DNA from: Phenylobacterium immobile (ATCC 35973) | GTDB taxonomy: Bacteria > Pseudomonadota > Alphaproteobacteria > Caulobacterales > Caulobacteraceae | Length of the DNA: 64,000 nt | Direction: 5' to 3' | NCBI RefSeq assembly: GCF_001375595.1 | Contig: NZ_CVJQ01000002.1 | Location: 1 to 64,000 of the forward strand | Shown: positions 45,701 through 54,985 of the stretch, in pieces | Position numbering within the stretch: position 1 is the first letter of the stretch | How the letters are laid out: each line of letters opens with the position of its first letter | Position numbers and translations under genes: made by a program | The notes under the pieces: model-generated | Seen by the model: only the letters and a program-made list of their open reading frames with translations | What the model was told of the DNA's origin: nothing | Database searches by the model: none

Positions 45701-46156
45701 ATGGACACCACCCACCTGACGCAACTCGGGCAGGCCGCCGGCGCCTTCGCCAGCCCTGAGGCAGCGGTGCTCGAGCGCGTCGCGAACCCTCACCCGGACA
45801 CGACCTATCTGGCCCGGTTCACCATCCCGGAATTCACTTCGCTGTGCCCCGTGACGGGTCAGCCCGACTTCGCCCATATCGTGATCGACTATGTCCCTGC
45901 CGAGTGGCTGGTCGAGTCGAAGTCGTTGAAGCTCTATCTGAGCTCGTTCCGCAATCACGGGGCCTTTCACGAAGATTGTACGATCGCGATCGGCCAGCGC
46001 CTGGTCCGCGAACTGGCGCCGGCTTGGCTGAGGATCGGTGGCTACTGGTACCCACGCGGCGGGATTCCGATCGACGTCTTCTGGCAGACAGCCGCGCCGC
46101 CCGAAGGACTATGGCTGCCCGACCAGGGCGTCGCGGCCTACCGCGGGCGCGGTTGA
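45701..46156 (+). CDS. queF: NADPH-dependent 7-cyano-7-deazaguanine (preQ0) reductase
   Basis: 151 residues, single-domain form. The catalytic Cys lies in [13 protein letters not shown] (Cys48) and the family Glu block is [20 protein letters not shown]. It reduces preQ0 to preQ1 for queuosine in tRNA. No other queuosine genes are in the window, and I see no preQ1 riboswitch in its leader. Confidence 0.94.
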   Translation: MDTTHLTQLGQAAGAFASPEAAVLERVANPHPDTTYLARFTIPEFTSLCPVTGQPDFAHIVIDYVPAEWLVESKSLKLYLSSFRNHGAFHEDCTIAIGQRLVRELAPAWLRIGGYWYPRGGIPIDVFWQTAAPPEGLWLPDQGVAAYRGRG

Positions 46157-46162
46157 GGCGGC

Positions 46163-46777
46163 CTAGCCGTCCCAACGGGTGGTGATCGCCGCCATGTCCG
46201 GGCGCTCGCGCTCGCGCGGCGATTCCGAAGACGTACCGATCATCAGGAAGCCGGCCACCTGCTCGCCCGGGGCCAATCCGATGACGGCCGCGGCCTCACC
46301 GTCGTAGGCATACCAGTCGGTGATCCAGTTACCGCCGTACCCCATGGCCAGAACCGCGATCAGCAGGTTCTGGCAGACTGCGGCGGCCGAAAGCCTCTGC
46401 TCCCACTCTGGGATGGCGCCGGGCTTGGGCGAGGAGACGACGGCGACCGTCAGGGGCGGCGTCCGCAACTTGGCCAGCTTGGCCACGAGGCGTTCATCGC
46501 CCCGGCCGCGAGCGATATTTTCAAGCGCCTGGGCGAAGCGGGCCTTGCTCTCGCCTTCGAAGATGACGAAGCGCCAAGGGCTGAGCTTGCCATGATCCGG
46601 CGCGTGGGCGGCCAGGCGGAGCAGCTCGGAAAGTTCCGAGGCGCTGGGGCCCGGTGCGGTAAGCGTCAGCGCGGAGTGGGAGCGGCGTCGCGCGAGGAAA
46701 TCAAGCACCTGCGGCTGAGGTTGCAACGCCACGGGTTCGCCGAAGGCCGGAGATTCGCTAACCATGATGTCTCGCAT
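46163..46777 (-). CDS. nitroreductase-family flavoprotein
   Basis: 204 residues; the ATG four codons in (46765) is an alternative start. The FMN-binding signatures ARRRSHSALTL, AAHAPDHGKLSPWRFVIF and the GYGGNWITDWYAYD block near 145-158 place it in the small single-domain YdjA-like group. It would reduce nitro or quinone compounds using NAD(P)H. It is convergent with queF, separated by 6 bases. Confidence 0.85.
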   Translation of the reverse strand: MRDIMVSESPAFGEPVALQPQPQVLDFLARRRSHSALTLTAPGPSASELSELLRLAAHAPDHGKLSPWRFVIFEGESKARFAQALENIARGRGDERLVAKLAKLRTPPLTVAVVSSPKPGAIPEWEQRLSAAAVCQNLLIAVLAMGYGGNWITDWYAYDGEAAAVIGLAPGEQVAGFLMIGTSSESPRERERPDMAAITTRWDG

Positions 46778-46840
46778 TGATGGCGGGCCACAAAGCTAAT
46801 GCTTATTGGTCGCAATGATTGAGAGCAAGGCACAGCGACG

Positions 46841-47449
46841 ATGGCGGAAGCACCAGACTGGCTGAAACGTCATGGCTCGGCCTGGACGCGCTCAGAGCCC
46901 GATACGGTTTTTGAGAATCCATGGATCGCGCTTGAGCGCTATGACGCCGTCGCGCCGACGGGTCGACCCGCCAGCTATGGCCTCGTCCACTTCAGAACCC
47001 GCGCCGTGGCGATCCTCCCGCTGCACGCGGACGGCACGGTGACCCTGGTGGGCCAAGATCGGTTCGCCTTTGGCTACACCTGGGAATTGCCCGAAGGCGG
47101 CGTGACGCTGGGCCTCGACCCCCTGGAGGGCGCCAAGCGCGAGTTGGCCGAGGAAACCGGGCTACAGGCCGCCACCTGGCGCGAAGTGCTGCGCATGCAG
47201 TTGTCCAATTCGGTCACGGACGAAACCGCGATCGGCTACCTCGCGTTGGACCTATCACCCGCCGTGGAGCGACATCAGCCGGATGAAACTGAAGACATCA
47301 CGTTAGCGCGTCCGCCCTTTCGCGAGGCGCTTGCCGCCGCGCTCGACGGCCATCTTCAGGATTCCCTGACGGTGGCGATGTTGTTGAGGACTTACCATAT
47401 GGCCCGGGAAGGCGACCTGCCGGGTGCGCTCGCACGTCTTATGCTATAG
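46841..47449 (+). CDS. Nudix hydrolase, ADP-ribose pyrophosphatase-like
   Basis: 202 residues. The Nudix box reads GGVTLGLDPLEGAKRELAEE then TGL, about 82-105. The metal-binding R-E-x-x-E-E is intact, but the Glu of G-x5-E is Leu (position 89), an unusual change. The ELPEGG lead-in and the size fit ADP-sugar pyrophosphatases. The gene is 27 bases upstream of cysE. Confidence 0.8.
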   Translation: MAEAPDWLKRHGSAWTRSEPDTVFENPWIALERYDAVAPTGRPASYGLVHFRTRAVAILPLHADGTVTLVGQDRFAFGYTWELPEGGVTLGLDPLEGAKRELAEETGLQAATWREVLRMQLSNSVTDETAIGYLALDLSPAVERHQPDETEDITLARPPFREALAAALDGHLQDSLTVAMLLRTYHMAREGDLPGALARLML

Positions 47450-47476
47450 GGGCCGCCAATGGACGGAAGAGAAGTC

Positions 47477-48307
47477 ATGAGCCAGCGTCTTGAAGTGATC
47501 GACCCCGCCACGCCGCCGCCGGTGTGGGCCTCGCTGCGCAACGAAGCTGAAGCGGTCTCGCGCAAAGAAGTCGCCCTGGCGAGCCTGCTCGCTTCGGTGG
47601 TGCTGAACCATGACCGCCTGGGTGACGCCCTTTCCTACCAGATCGCCCGCAAGCTAGGTGACACGGAGCTTCGCGCCATGTCCCTGCGCGACATCGCCAA
47701 GCAGGCTTACGATTCTGACGGGACGCTGGTCGCCAAGGCCGAGGCCGACTTGCGCGCCGTCTTCGAGCGTGACCCAGCGTGCAAGGGCTATGTCCAGCCG
47801 TTCCTTTTCTTCAAGGGATTCCAAGCCCTGCAGGTTCAGCGGGTCGCCCACTGGCTCTGGGAGGAAGGTCGCGAGACCCTGGCGCTGTATCTGCAAAGCC
47901 GCATGTCGGAAGTCTTCCAGGTGGATATCCATCCGGCGACCCAGATCGGCAGCGGGATCTTCGTCGACCATGGCACAGGCATCGTCATCGGCGAGACCGC
48001 GGTCATCGGCGACGATGTTTCGATGCTGCAGGGCGTCACCCTTGGCGGCACCGGCGCCGAGCGCGGCGATCGCCACCCGAAGATCGGCAAGGGCGTGCTG
48101 CTGGGTGCGGGCGCGAAGGTGCTGGGCAACATCCAGATCGGCGACTACGCCAAGATCGCGTCCGGCTCAGTGGTGCTGAAGCCCGTCCCGGCCGGCTGCA
48201 CAGCCGCTGGCGTGCCGGCTCGCCTGGTCAATTGCCCGACATGCGAGGAGCCGGCCCGGAGCATGGATCACACCCTGGCTGAAGTGGTCTACGACTACGT
48301 GATCTGA
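47477..48307 (+). CDS. cysE: serine O-acetyltransferase
   Basis: 276 residues from ATG 47477 (GGAAGAG upstream); an ATG 18 bases earlier is the alternative. The N-terminal helical domain contains YVQPFLFFKGFQALQVQRVAHW, and the left-handed beta-helix starts IHPATQIGSGIFVDHGTGIVIG with the catalytic His. GVTLGGTGAERGDRHPKIG is the acetyl-CoA loop. It makes O-acetylserine, the cysteine precursor. The extended C-terminus after PARLVN is slightly longer than in E. coli. Confidence 0.94.
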   Translation: MSQRLEVIDPATPPPVWASLRNEAEAVSRKEVALASLLASVVLNHDRLGDALSYQIARKLGDTELRAMSLRDIAKQAYDSDGTLVAKAEADLRAVFERDPACKGYVQPFLFFKGFQALQVQRVAHWLWEEGRETLALYLQSRMSEVFQVDIHPATQIGSGIFVDHGTGIVIGETAVIGDDVSMLQGVTLGGTGAERGDRHPKIGKGVLLGAGAKVLGNIQIGDYAKIASGSVVLKPVPAGCTAAGVPARLVNCPTCEEPARSMDHTLAEVVYDYVI

Positions 48308-48396
48308 CCGGAAGTGCTCGCAAAGCGCCTTCTGTGGTTTCCGCGGGCCGCGTGAGCGGCTACGTTCCGCGCCAAATCAACTTCAGGAGTCCTCGC

Positions 48397-48603
48397 GTGG
48401 ACGAAAAGACGATCCGCAAGATCGAGACGCACCTGCGTGGCACCTTCGCCAACGCGCGCATAGTCCTGACCCCGCGTCCGAAGCAGAAGGACTCGGCCGA
48501 GGTTTATGTCGGCGAAGAGTTCGTCGGCGTGGTCTTCGAGGATGAAGATGACGACGGCTCCTTCATGTTCGAAATGGCGATCCTCGCGGAAGACCTGCCC
48601 TGA
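48397..48603 (+). CDS. DUF3126 protein
   Basis: 68 residues from GTG 48397, with AGGAGT seven bases upstream, a choice that also fits the family length; the longer open frame adds 21 poorly conserved residues. KIETHLRGTFANARIVL and EVYVGEEFVGVVFEDEDDDG are the family features. It is acidic and probably a small beta-rich protein. Its function is unknown. The next gene, folD, starts three bases later and is probably co-transcribed. Confidence 0.8.
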   Translation: MDEKTIRKIETHLRGTFANARIVLTPRPKQKDSAEVYVGEEFVGVVFEDEDDDGSFMFEMAILAEDLP

Positions 48604-48606
48604 CCC

Positions 48607-49503
48607 ATGGCTGAAGCGGCGTTGATCGACGGCAAGGTCCATGCCGAGCACCTGCGAGAGCAGGTGCGGCTGGAGGTGGCGAAGCTGGTGGCCGAACACG
48701 GTCTGCAGCCTGGCTTGGCGGTGGTGCTCGTCGGTGATGACCCCGCCAGTCAGATCTATGTCCGCTCCAAGGGTGAACATTCGCTCGCCGTCGGCATGCA
48801 CTCGGTGACCCACCGGCTCCCGGCCGACGTCTCGCAGGAGGCGCTCGAGAGTTTGATCGGCGAGTTGAACGCAGACCCGTTGATCCACGGCATCCTGGTC
48901 CAACTGCCGCTGCCCGCGCCGCTGGACGAAAAGTCGGTGCTGGCCAAGATCAATCCCGACAAGGATGTCGACGGCCTACACGTGATCAACGCGGGCCGCC
49001 TGGCCAGCGGCCTTGCGGCGCTCACGCCCTGCACGCCGCTCGGCTGCATGATTCTCCTACGCGAGACTCTGGGCGACTTGACGGGGCTTCGCGCCGTCGT
49101 CGTCGGCCGTTCAGTCCTGGTGGGCCGGCCCGTGGCGCAACTTCTGCTGCAAGCCGACTGCACCGTCACCATCGCCCATTCGCGCACCAAGGACCTGGCG
49201 GCGGTCTGCCGTGAGGCCGATATCCTGGTCGCCGCCGTGGGCCGGCCCCGGATGATCAAGGCCAGTTGGATCAAGCCGGGGGCGACGGTGATCGACGTCG
49301 GCATCAACCGCGTGCCCTTTGACGACCCGGAGAAGGCCGCGGCTGGCAAGACCAAGGTCGTCGGCGATGTCGACTTCAAGGCCGCCAAAGCCGTCGCCGG
49401 CGCGATCACGCCTGTGCCGGGCGGCGTTGGCCTGATGACTGTCGCGGTCTTGCTGCAGAACACGGTGACCGCGGCCAAGCGTTTGAACGGCCTGCCCGAC
49501 TAA
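48607..49503 (+). CDS. folD: methylenetetrahydrofolate dehydrogenase / cyclohydrolase
   Basis: 298 residues. [17 protein letters not shown] (about 38-54) holds the catalytic Tyr and Lys, ILVQLPLP (about 96) and the C-terminal [19 protein letters not shown] are signatures, and [16 protein letters not shown] is the NADP site. It provides 10-formyl-tetrahydrofolate for purine synthesis. Confidence 0.95.
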   Translation: MAEAALIDGKVHAEHLREQVRLEVAKLVAEHGLQPGLAVVLVGDDPASQIYVRSKGEHSLAVGMHSVTHRLPADVSQEALESLIGELNADPLIHGILVQLPLPAPLDEKSVLAKINPDKDVDGLHVINAGRLASGLAALTPCTPLGCMILLRETLGDLTGLRAVVVGRSVLVGRPVAQLLLQADCTVTIAHSRTKDLAAVCREADILVAAVGRPRMIKASWIKPGATVIDVGINRVPFDDPEKAAAGKTKVVGDVDFKAAKAVAGAITPVPGGVGLMTVAVLLQNTVTAAKRLNGLPD

Positions 49504-49603
49504 GCGCAAAAAGCCGTGTCCTACGCCCTCTCGAAGGCTCAGGGAGTCGACGGCGCGGTTGCAAAAAGGCTATCTGCCAGCGTCAGCGTAAATGGGGGTT
49601 TCA

Positions 49604-50614
49604 ATGGCGGTCCTGGTCACGGGGTCTGCGGGCTTCATCGGCTTCCACCTCGCGCAGGCGCTGATGGCGCGCGGCCAGGACGTGGTCGGTCTGGATTCAC
49701 TGAACAGCTACTATGACCCGACGCTGAAGGCCGCACGGCTGGCCCAGCTCGAAGCCAATTCGCGCTATCGGCACGCCAAGATCGACCTGGCCGACACGGA
49801 GGCGGTCTCCAAGCTGTTCGCCGACGTGCGACCCGAAGGCGTGGTCAACCTCGCCGCCCAGGCCGGCGTCCGCTACAGCCTTGAGCAGCCCCATATCTAC
49901 GGCCAGTCCAACCTCGTTGGCTTCCTGAACATTCTGGAGGGCTGCCGCGCGACCCAGCCCAAGCACCTGGTCTTCGCCTCCACCAGCTCGGTCTATGGCG
50001 CAAACACCAAGTTGCCCTTTTCGGTGCACGACAACGCCGATCACCAAATCACGCTCTACGCCGCCACCAAGATTGCGAACGAGCGCATGGCCCACGCTTA
50101 TGCGCACCTGTTCGGCATCCCCTCGACCGGCTTTCGCTTTTTCACGGTCTATGGGCCGTGGGGCCGGCCGGACATGGCGCTGTTCAAGTTCACCGACGCG
50201 ATCCTCGCCGACCGGCCGATCGACGTTTACGGCCAGGGCCAGATGCAGCGCGACTTCACCTATGTGGACGATATCGTACAGGGGCTGGTCGCCGGTCTCG
50301 ATCGCCCGCCGGCGGCCGACGAGACTTGGGATGCGGCAAACCCTGATCCGGCGACGAGCGGCGTTGCGCCCTGGCGTATTCTCAACCTGGGCAACAGCCA
50401 GCGCGTCGAGTTGATGCGCTACATCCAGGTGCTGGAGGAGAAGCTAGGCAAGAAGGCGCAGTTGAACCTGATGCCGATGCAGCCTGGCGACGTCCAACGC
50501 ACCGAGGCCGATGTCACCCAGACTCGCGCCTTGCTGGACTATTCGCCGTCGACCCCGGTCGAGGTAGGCGTCGGCGCCTTCGTCGACTGGTACCGCGACT
50601 ACTACAAGCGCTAG
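49604..50614 (+). CDS. UDP-glucuronate 4-epimerase-like NAD-dependent epimerase
   Basis: 336 residues from ATG 49604, preceded by GGGGG; an ATG four codons earlier is possible. The Rossmann motif is VLVTGSAGFIGFHLAQ; the catalytic Tyr-x-x-x-Lys is YAATK near 150, and the family-specific RFFTVYGPWGRPDMALFKFT follows near 173. It converts UDP-glucuronate to UDP-galacturonate for surface glycans, the same pathway as the partial dehydrogenase at the window start. Its stop shares CTAG with the convergent dehydrogenase. Confidence 0.85.
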   Translation: MAVLVTGSAGFIGFHLAQALMARGQDVVGLDSLNSYYDPTLKAARLAQLEANSRYRHAKIDLADTEAVSKLFADVRPEGVVNLAAQAGVRYSLEQPHIYGQSNLVGFLNILEGCRATQPKHLVFASTSSVYGANTKLPFSVHDNADHQITLYAATKIANERMAHAYAHLFGIPSTGFRFFTVYGPWGRPDMALFKFTDAILADRPIDVYGQGQMQRDFTYVDDIVQGLVAGLDRPPAADETWDAANPDPATSGVAPWRILNLGNSQRVELMRYIQVLEEKLGKKAQLNLMPMQPGDVQRTEADVTQTRALLDYSPSTPVEVGVGAFVDWYRDYYKR

Positions 50615-51900
50615 AGGCGCAGGTCCGCGGCCGCGGCGGGCAGGACGCCCTTCACATCAAAGACCAAGGCGTCGGGTTTTCCAAAGGCGCGCACGCCCGC
50701 GCCCAGCGCGATGAACTGGCGATGGGCGACCGCCACGACGATGGCGTCGTAGGCGCCCGCCTCAGGCTCGGCGATAAGGTCCAGGCCATGTTCGGCCGCA
50801 GCGCCGACAGGATCAATCCAGGGATCCCACACATCCAGAACCGCACCCGCCGCAGCCAGGGCGGCGATGACGTCGATCACACCGGAGTTGCGCATATCCG
50901 GGCAATTCTCCTTGAACGCCAGGCCCATCATGAGAATGCGAGCGCCGTTTGCCGCCACGCCTTTGGCGGCGAGGCCGAGCAGCAGTTCATCGGCGACCTT
51001 GCCGCCCATGGCGTCATTGATCCTGCGGCCAGCGAGGATGACTTCCGGATGATAGCCCAGCGCCTCGGCCTTGTGCGTCAGGTAATAGGGATCAACGCCG
51101 ATGCAGTGGCCGCCGACCAGCCCTGGGCGGAACGGTAGGAAGTTCCACTTGGTGCCCGCCGCCGCCAGCACCTCATTGGTGTCAACTCCGAGACGCCGGA
51201 AGATCAGCGAGAACTCATTGATCAGCGCGATGTTCAGGTCGCGCTGGGTGTTTTCGATCACCTTGGCCGCCTCGGCGACGCGGATCGAACTGGCCCGATG
51301 GGTGCCGGCGTCGACCACCGAGGCATAGAGCGCATCGACGAAATCCGCAGCCTCGGCGGTCGATCCCGCCGTCACCTTGATGATCGTCGACAGCCGGTGC
51401 GCCGGATCGCCGGGATTGGCGCGCTCGGGGCTATAGCCGGCGAAGAAGTCACGGTTGAAGGTCAAACCGGAGATCGCGCTGATCACTGGCACGCAGTCAT
51501 CCTCGGTCGCCCCAGGATAGACGGTGGATTCGTAGATCGCCACGCCGCCTGCGCGAATGCGGCGGCCGACAGTGCGGCTGGCCGCCATCAAGGCTGTGAG
51601 ATCCGGGCGCTTATCGGCGTCGATCGGCGTGGGCACGGTGACGATGAAGACATTGCAGCCGGCGAGATCGGCCTCGTCGGCGGTCAGGTTCAAACGGCGA
51701 GCCGCAGCGAAATCCTCAGCCGTGGCTTCGAGCGTTCGATCAACGCCTGCGCACAACTCAGCGATGCGCCCTGCGCTCAGATCAAAGCCGATGACCTCGA
51801 CGTCCCTGGCGAAGGCCAACGCCAAGGGCAGGCCGACATAGCCCAGGCCGATGACGCCGATCCGCGCGGGCGCAGCGGCGAAGGGGTTCATCAATGTCAT
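50611..51900 (-). CDS. TviB/WbpA-type UDP-sugar 6-dehydrogenase
   Basis: 429 residues. RIGVIGLGYVGLPLALAFAR (about 13-32) is the NAD motif, and GLVGGHCIGVDPYYLTHKAE (about 258-277) holds the catalytic Cys. The C-terminal domain has AFKENCPDMRNSGVIDVI. The pattern matches UDP-GlcNAc(NAc) dehydrogenases of the Vi-antigen and O-antigen pathways. The pairing with a convergent epimerase suggests synthesis of uronic acid sugars. Confidence 0.88.
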   Translation of the reverse strand: MTLMNPFAAAPARIGVIGLGYVGLPLALAFARDVEVIGFDLSAGRIAELCAGVDRTLEATAEDFAAARRLNLTADEADLAGCNVFIVTVPTPIDADKRPDLTALMAASRTVGRRIRAGGVAIYESTVYPGATEDDCVPVISAISGLTFNRDFFAGYSPERANPGDPAHRLSTIIKVTAGSTAEAADFVDALYASVVDAGTHRASSIRVAEAAKVIENTQRDLNIALINEFSLIFRRLGVDTNEVLAAAGTKWNFLPFRPGLVGGHCIGVDPYYLTHKAEALGYHPEVILAGRRINDAMGGKVADELLLGLAAKGVAANGARILMMGLAFKENCPDMRNSGVIDVIAALAAAGAVLDVWDPWIDPVGAAAEHGLDLIAEPEAGAYDAIVVAVAHRQFIALGAGVRAFGKPDALVFDVKGVLPAAAADLRL

Positions 51901-51951
51901 CGATTCGTGACTAGAGCGCTGCTGGCGCCAGGGGAAGCAGCTTCTACGCTG

Positions 51952-52362
51952 TCAGGCGTGAGAGGCGCGCCGACGCCGCCATCGCAGTCGCCAGGGCTCC
52001 GGCGCCGTCACAGGTCCGTGCCGCGCCTCGATGTCCTTCTGCAGCGCCTTGGCCGCCATCAGGTGTCCGGGAAACAGGGCATCGACCGCCCAACCGGCGA
52101 TGGGAATACTGGACGTCGCCGTGTCGAACGCCAGATAGGCGCCCATGCGCGCGAGTGTGGCGACGCCCGCGCGCGCCTGAACCGCCTCATGGATCAAAAG
52201 CGCGCCAGCGCCGAGGCTGTAGATCAAGCCGCCGCCGACCCAGTTGATGAGGGCGTCAACGCCCAGGCCGAAAGGGCCAACCGCCACGACGCGGTCGGAC
52301 AGCTGTTTGATCCGTTCGGCCGAACGCCAGGCCTGGTGGGCGCGCTGAGCAGGCTTGTCCAT
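51952..52362 (-). CDS. DUF4112 membrane-associated protein
   Basis: 136 residues. GPFGLGVDALINWVGGGLIYSL and YLAFDTATSSIPIAGWAVDAL are DUF4112 blocks; two short hydrophobic segments suggest a membrane protein. The C-terminus is basic. Function unknown. It lies 18 bases downstream of the dipeptide epimerase gene. Confidence 0.75.
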   Translation of the reverse strand: MDKPAQRAHQAWRSAERIKQLSDRVVAVGPFGLGVDALINWVGGGLIYSLGAGALLIHEAVQARAGVATLARMGAYLAFDTATSSIPIAGWAVDALFPGHLMAAKALQKDIEARHGPVTAPEPWRLRWRRRRASHA

Positions 52363-52380
52363 GACAAGCCAACGTGCGGC

Positions 52381-53361
52381 CTAGCCCCAGAGTTCAGTGG
52401 GCGGCGGCAGGATGGCGGAGCCCTGGAAGGTCAGGCCTGGCGTCCTGTCGCGCTCCAGCAGCAGAGGGCCGTCCAAATCGACGGCCGCCGCGCCTTGGGC
52501 GACCAACAAGGCCGGCGCCATCGCCAAGGACGTGGCCACCATGCAACCGGCCATGATCTCAAACCCCATGGCCCGCGCCGCCCCGACCATCTGGAGGGCC
52601 TCGGTTAGGCCGCCCGCCTTGTCGAGCTTGATGTTGACCATGGCGTAGCGGCCGACGCAGGCGGCCAGGTCCGCCGTCGTGCGGACGGACTCGTCGGCGC
52701 AGATCGGCACGGACCCGGCATAGGCCGCCAGCGCCTCGTCGGCGCCGGCGGGCATGGGTTGCTCGACCAGTTTCACATCTAGGCGAGCGAGTTCAGGGGC
52801 GAGCGCCTGGAACGTCGGCCAGTCGAAGGCCTCGTTGGCGTCGACGATGAGGCGACTGCGCGGCGCGGCGGCGCGGACGGCGACGAGGCGATCCAGGTCA
52901 TCCGCGCCGCCGATCTTGATCTTCAGCATCGGCCGGCGCGCCTCCAGACGCGCCTGCTCGGCCATGACCTGCGGCTCGCCCAGGCTGATGGTGAAGCAGG
53001 TCTTCACTGGGTCCAGCCTGGGGAACCCCGCCAGGGTCCAGGCGCGAACGCCAGCCTGCTTCGCCGCAAGGTCCCATAGGGCGCAGTCGATGGCGTTGCG
53101 CGCCGCGCCTGCGGGCAAGGCCAGCTGCAATTGCGCCCGGTCCATCCCCGCCTCGATCTGGCTACGCAGCGATTCGATTTGCTGGAGCGCGCTGTCGAGG
53201 GTCTCGCCGTAGCGGGCATAGGCGACGGCTTCCCCGCGCCCGACGTCGGCTTCTTGCGCGATTTCGACCACCAGCACCTCCGCTGTCGTCTTCGCGCCAC
53301 GGGAGATGACGAAGGCGCCGCGGATCGGCCAGGATTCCGCGCGGGCGGCCAGGGATCTCAG
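52381..53361 (-). CDS. enolase-superfamily dipeptide (L-Ala-D/L-Glu) epimerase, apparent CTG start
   Basis: About 326 residues when the conserved N-terminus is included. The first standard start (GTG 53277) would cut off WPIRGAFVISRGAKTTAEVL, which is typical of dipeptide epimerases. No ATG, GTG or TTG lies between that point and the in-frame stop upstream. The best candidate is CTG 53361, overlapping the TGA of the upstream gene, with GGAG nine bases before. Catalytic Lys (MLKIKIGG), Asp (LIVDANEAF), Glu (VEQPM), Asp (CADESV) and Lys (VNIKLDKAGG) are present. It would epimerise L-Ala-D-Glu from peptidoglycan recycling. Confidence 0.8.
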   Translation of the reverse strand: MRSLAARAESWPIRGAFVISRGAKTTAEVLVVEIAQEADVGRGEAVAYARYGETLDSALQQIESLRSQIEAGMDRAQLQLALPAGAARNAIDCALWDLAAKQAGVRAWTLAGFPRLDPVKTCFTISLGEPQVMAEQARLEARRPMLKIKIGGADDLDRLVAVRAAAPRSRLIVDANEAFDWPTFQALAPELARLDVKLVEQPMPAGADEALAAYAGSVPICADESVRTTADLAACVGRYAMVNIKLDKAGGLTEALQMVGAARAMGFEIMAGCMVATSLAMAPALLVAQGAAAVDLDGPLLLERDRTPGLTFQGSAILPPPTELWG

Positions 53362-54884
53362 CCGGTGGTCTCCGTCGCCGCATCGAGCATAAGCAGGAGA
53401 CGACCATCACGCGAGGCGAGGCGTCGCTCAAACACCGCGTCTCCCGCGGCGGCGGCTTCGGCCAGCCGTGCTCTGCCGCGCACCAGGAACGGCTCGACGT
53501 CGGCGCTTAGTCGGTCATCAATCTGCAGGCGGCGTTCAATTCGGCGGATTTGCGCCGGCGCCAGGCGCCTGACGAGGTCGCGCGCGAGCGAGATGTCTCG
53601 CGCCGAGCCTAAGGCTTCCATGACCCGGCCCGCTGGCGGCGCGGCGGCGGGGTCTACGCCCATAGCGGCGAGCTCGGCTTCAAGTGCGGTCGCCGCATTG
53701 TCGCGGACTTCGCTTGAGCCGGCCTCGGGCCCAATAGACGCGAGGAGGTCGCTCCAGGTCCAGGTCTCAGCCGAGGCCTCATCGTCCGGCTCCGGCGGCG
53801 GGTGTGCCTCTGTCCCTGCCGCCACCCCCTCCCCGACCGCGAACACCGAGGCGTACGCCCTGTCCCGCTCAGTCGGCGCAAGGCGCAGGCGCGGATGCTC
53901 AGCCTTCGCAGCTGACTCCTCGTCAGGATCAGGGAGGACCTCTGGGACGACCTCTGGCTCGACGGCTGGAGGGGGCGCGGCGTCTGCCGGCCGGATAGCC
54001 GGCGCCGCAGAGGCCATCATGCCCATCAGCTTCACCGTCTCGCTGAGCATCTCAAAGTTCCGCCGGACACGGGCCTGCAGCGCCTCGTCGGCAAGGGCGG
54101 CCTGCTCGGCCGTGCGGCGCGCCTCCGCAGCCAGGGCGGTCAGGCCGACAGCGACCGTGGTTCGCACCTGATCGGCCTGCGTGCTCATGGCCTGAGGAAG
54201 GCGCGACGCGCGCACATCGATCTCGCTGACCAGAGCGTCAAGGGCGACAAGGGCCGCACGGGCGTCTTCGCCGGCCGAGGTCAGGCGGGCCTCCCCGTTC
54301 GCGGCCACCTCCTCGACCATTTCGACCGCCCGGCGCACCAAGGCGTCAGCGTCGGCTATCCGGGCCTCGAACACCTGATTGGCGGTGCGACCTGCGGCGA
54401 AGGCCGCCTCACCGAGCTCGTCGATCCGCCGCCGCGCCGTCGTGGCGTCGGCGTCGGCCATAAGGCGCAGCTTCTCCGAGGCGGCGGACAGCGTAGCGAC
54501 CGCGACGGCGACGCGCGCCTCCAGGCTGTCGACTTCATTGCGAATGTCTGAGACCACGACAGACACCTCGCCGGCCACGGCGAGCGAGGGCGCCAACATG
54601 GCGTCCGTGAGCGACCGTGTGCGGCCTACCTCCGCCGCAAGCCGCTGCGCCTGAGCCAACAGAGCCGCGCCGGACCAGATCATGCAAAGCGGCGCGAGGG
54701 CGAGCATGCCATAGGCCAAGAGCGGGAGCCCGGCGATAAGCGGCGCACCCGTCGCCAGGACCACGCCAGCCAGCGCCGAGAGCCAAGCGAGGCTCAGCAC
54801 CGCCGCAGCGATCCAGACCGCCAGCAACGGGGCCCTACGCGCCGAAGCACGACCTGTCGCGAACCCGCCTTCGCCAACGTTCAT
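53358..54884 (-). CDS. membrane-anchored coiled-coil protein
   Basis: 508 residues from ATG 54884, after GGGGAT. Two membrane helices (about 18-42 and 48-75) are followed by a long alanine-rich coiled coil (about 80-285) containing heptads such as EAARRTAEQAALADEALQ, and then a Pro/Glu-rich linker. The last 150 residues form a compact helical part ending LMLDAATETTG. The layout recalls polar or scaffold proteins of Caulobacter but is not TipN-like in length. The family is not recognised. It is translationally coupled to the epimerase downstream. Confidence 0.65.
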   Translation of the reverse strand: MNVGEGGFATGRASARRAPLLAVWIAAAVLSLAWLSALAGVVLATGAPLIAGLPLLAYGMLALAPLCMIWSGAALLAQAQRLAAEVGRTRSLTDAMLAPSLAVAGEVSVVVSDIRNEVDSLEARVAVAVATLSAASEKLRLMADADATTARRRIDELGEAAFAAGRTANQVFEARIADADALVRRAVEMVEEVAANGEARLTSAGEDARAALVALDALVSEIDVRASRLPQAMSTQADQVRTTVAVGLTALAAEARRTAEQAALADEALQARVRRNFEMLSETVKLMGMMASAAPAIRPADAAPPPAVEPEVVPEVLPDPDEESAAKAEHPRLRLAPTERDRAYASVFAVGEGVAAGTEAHPPPEPDDEASAETWTWSDLLASIGPEAGSSEVRDNAATALEAELAAMGVDPAAAPPAGRVMEALGSARDISLARDLVRRLAPAQIRRIERRLQIDDRLSADVEPFLVRGRARLAEAAAAGDAVFERRLASRDGRLLLMLDAATETTG

Positions 54885-54985
54885 TGCGATCCCCAAGGCC
54901 TCGGCGACTCATAGCGGGCCCAGGCCCAGGGGCAAACAGGCGGGCGCAGGGCGGATCGCGCAACCGCGTCACATGACGGTGTAGA

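Noticed and set aside
51905..51955. Sequence ctagagcgctgctggcg, similar to the start of the 7986 palindrome
   Set aside because: The matching second arm and the GTGGA-CCGGTT centre are missing, so it is not a second copy.
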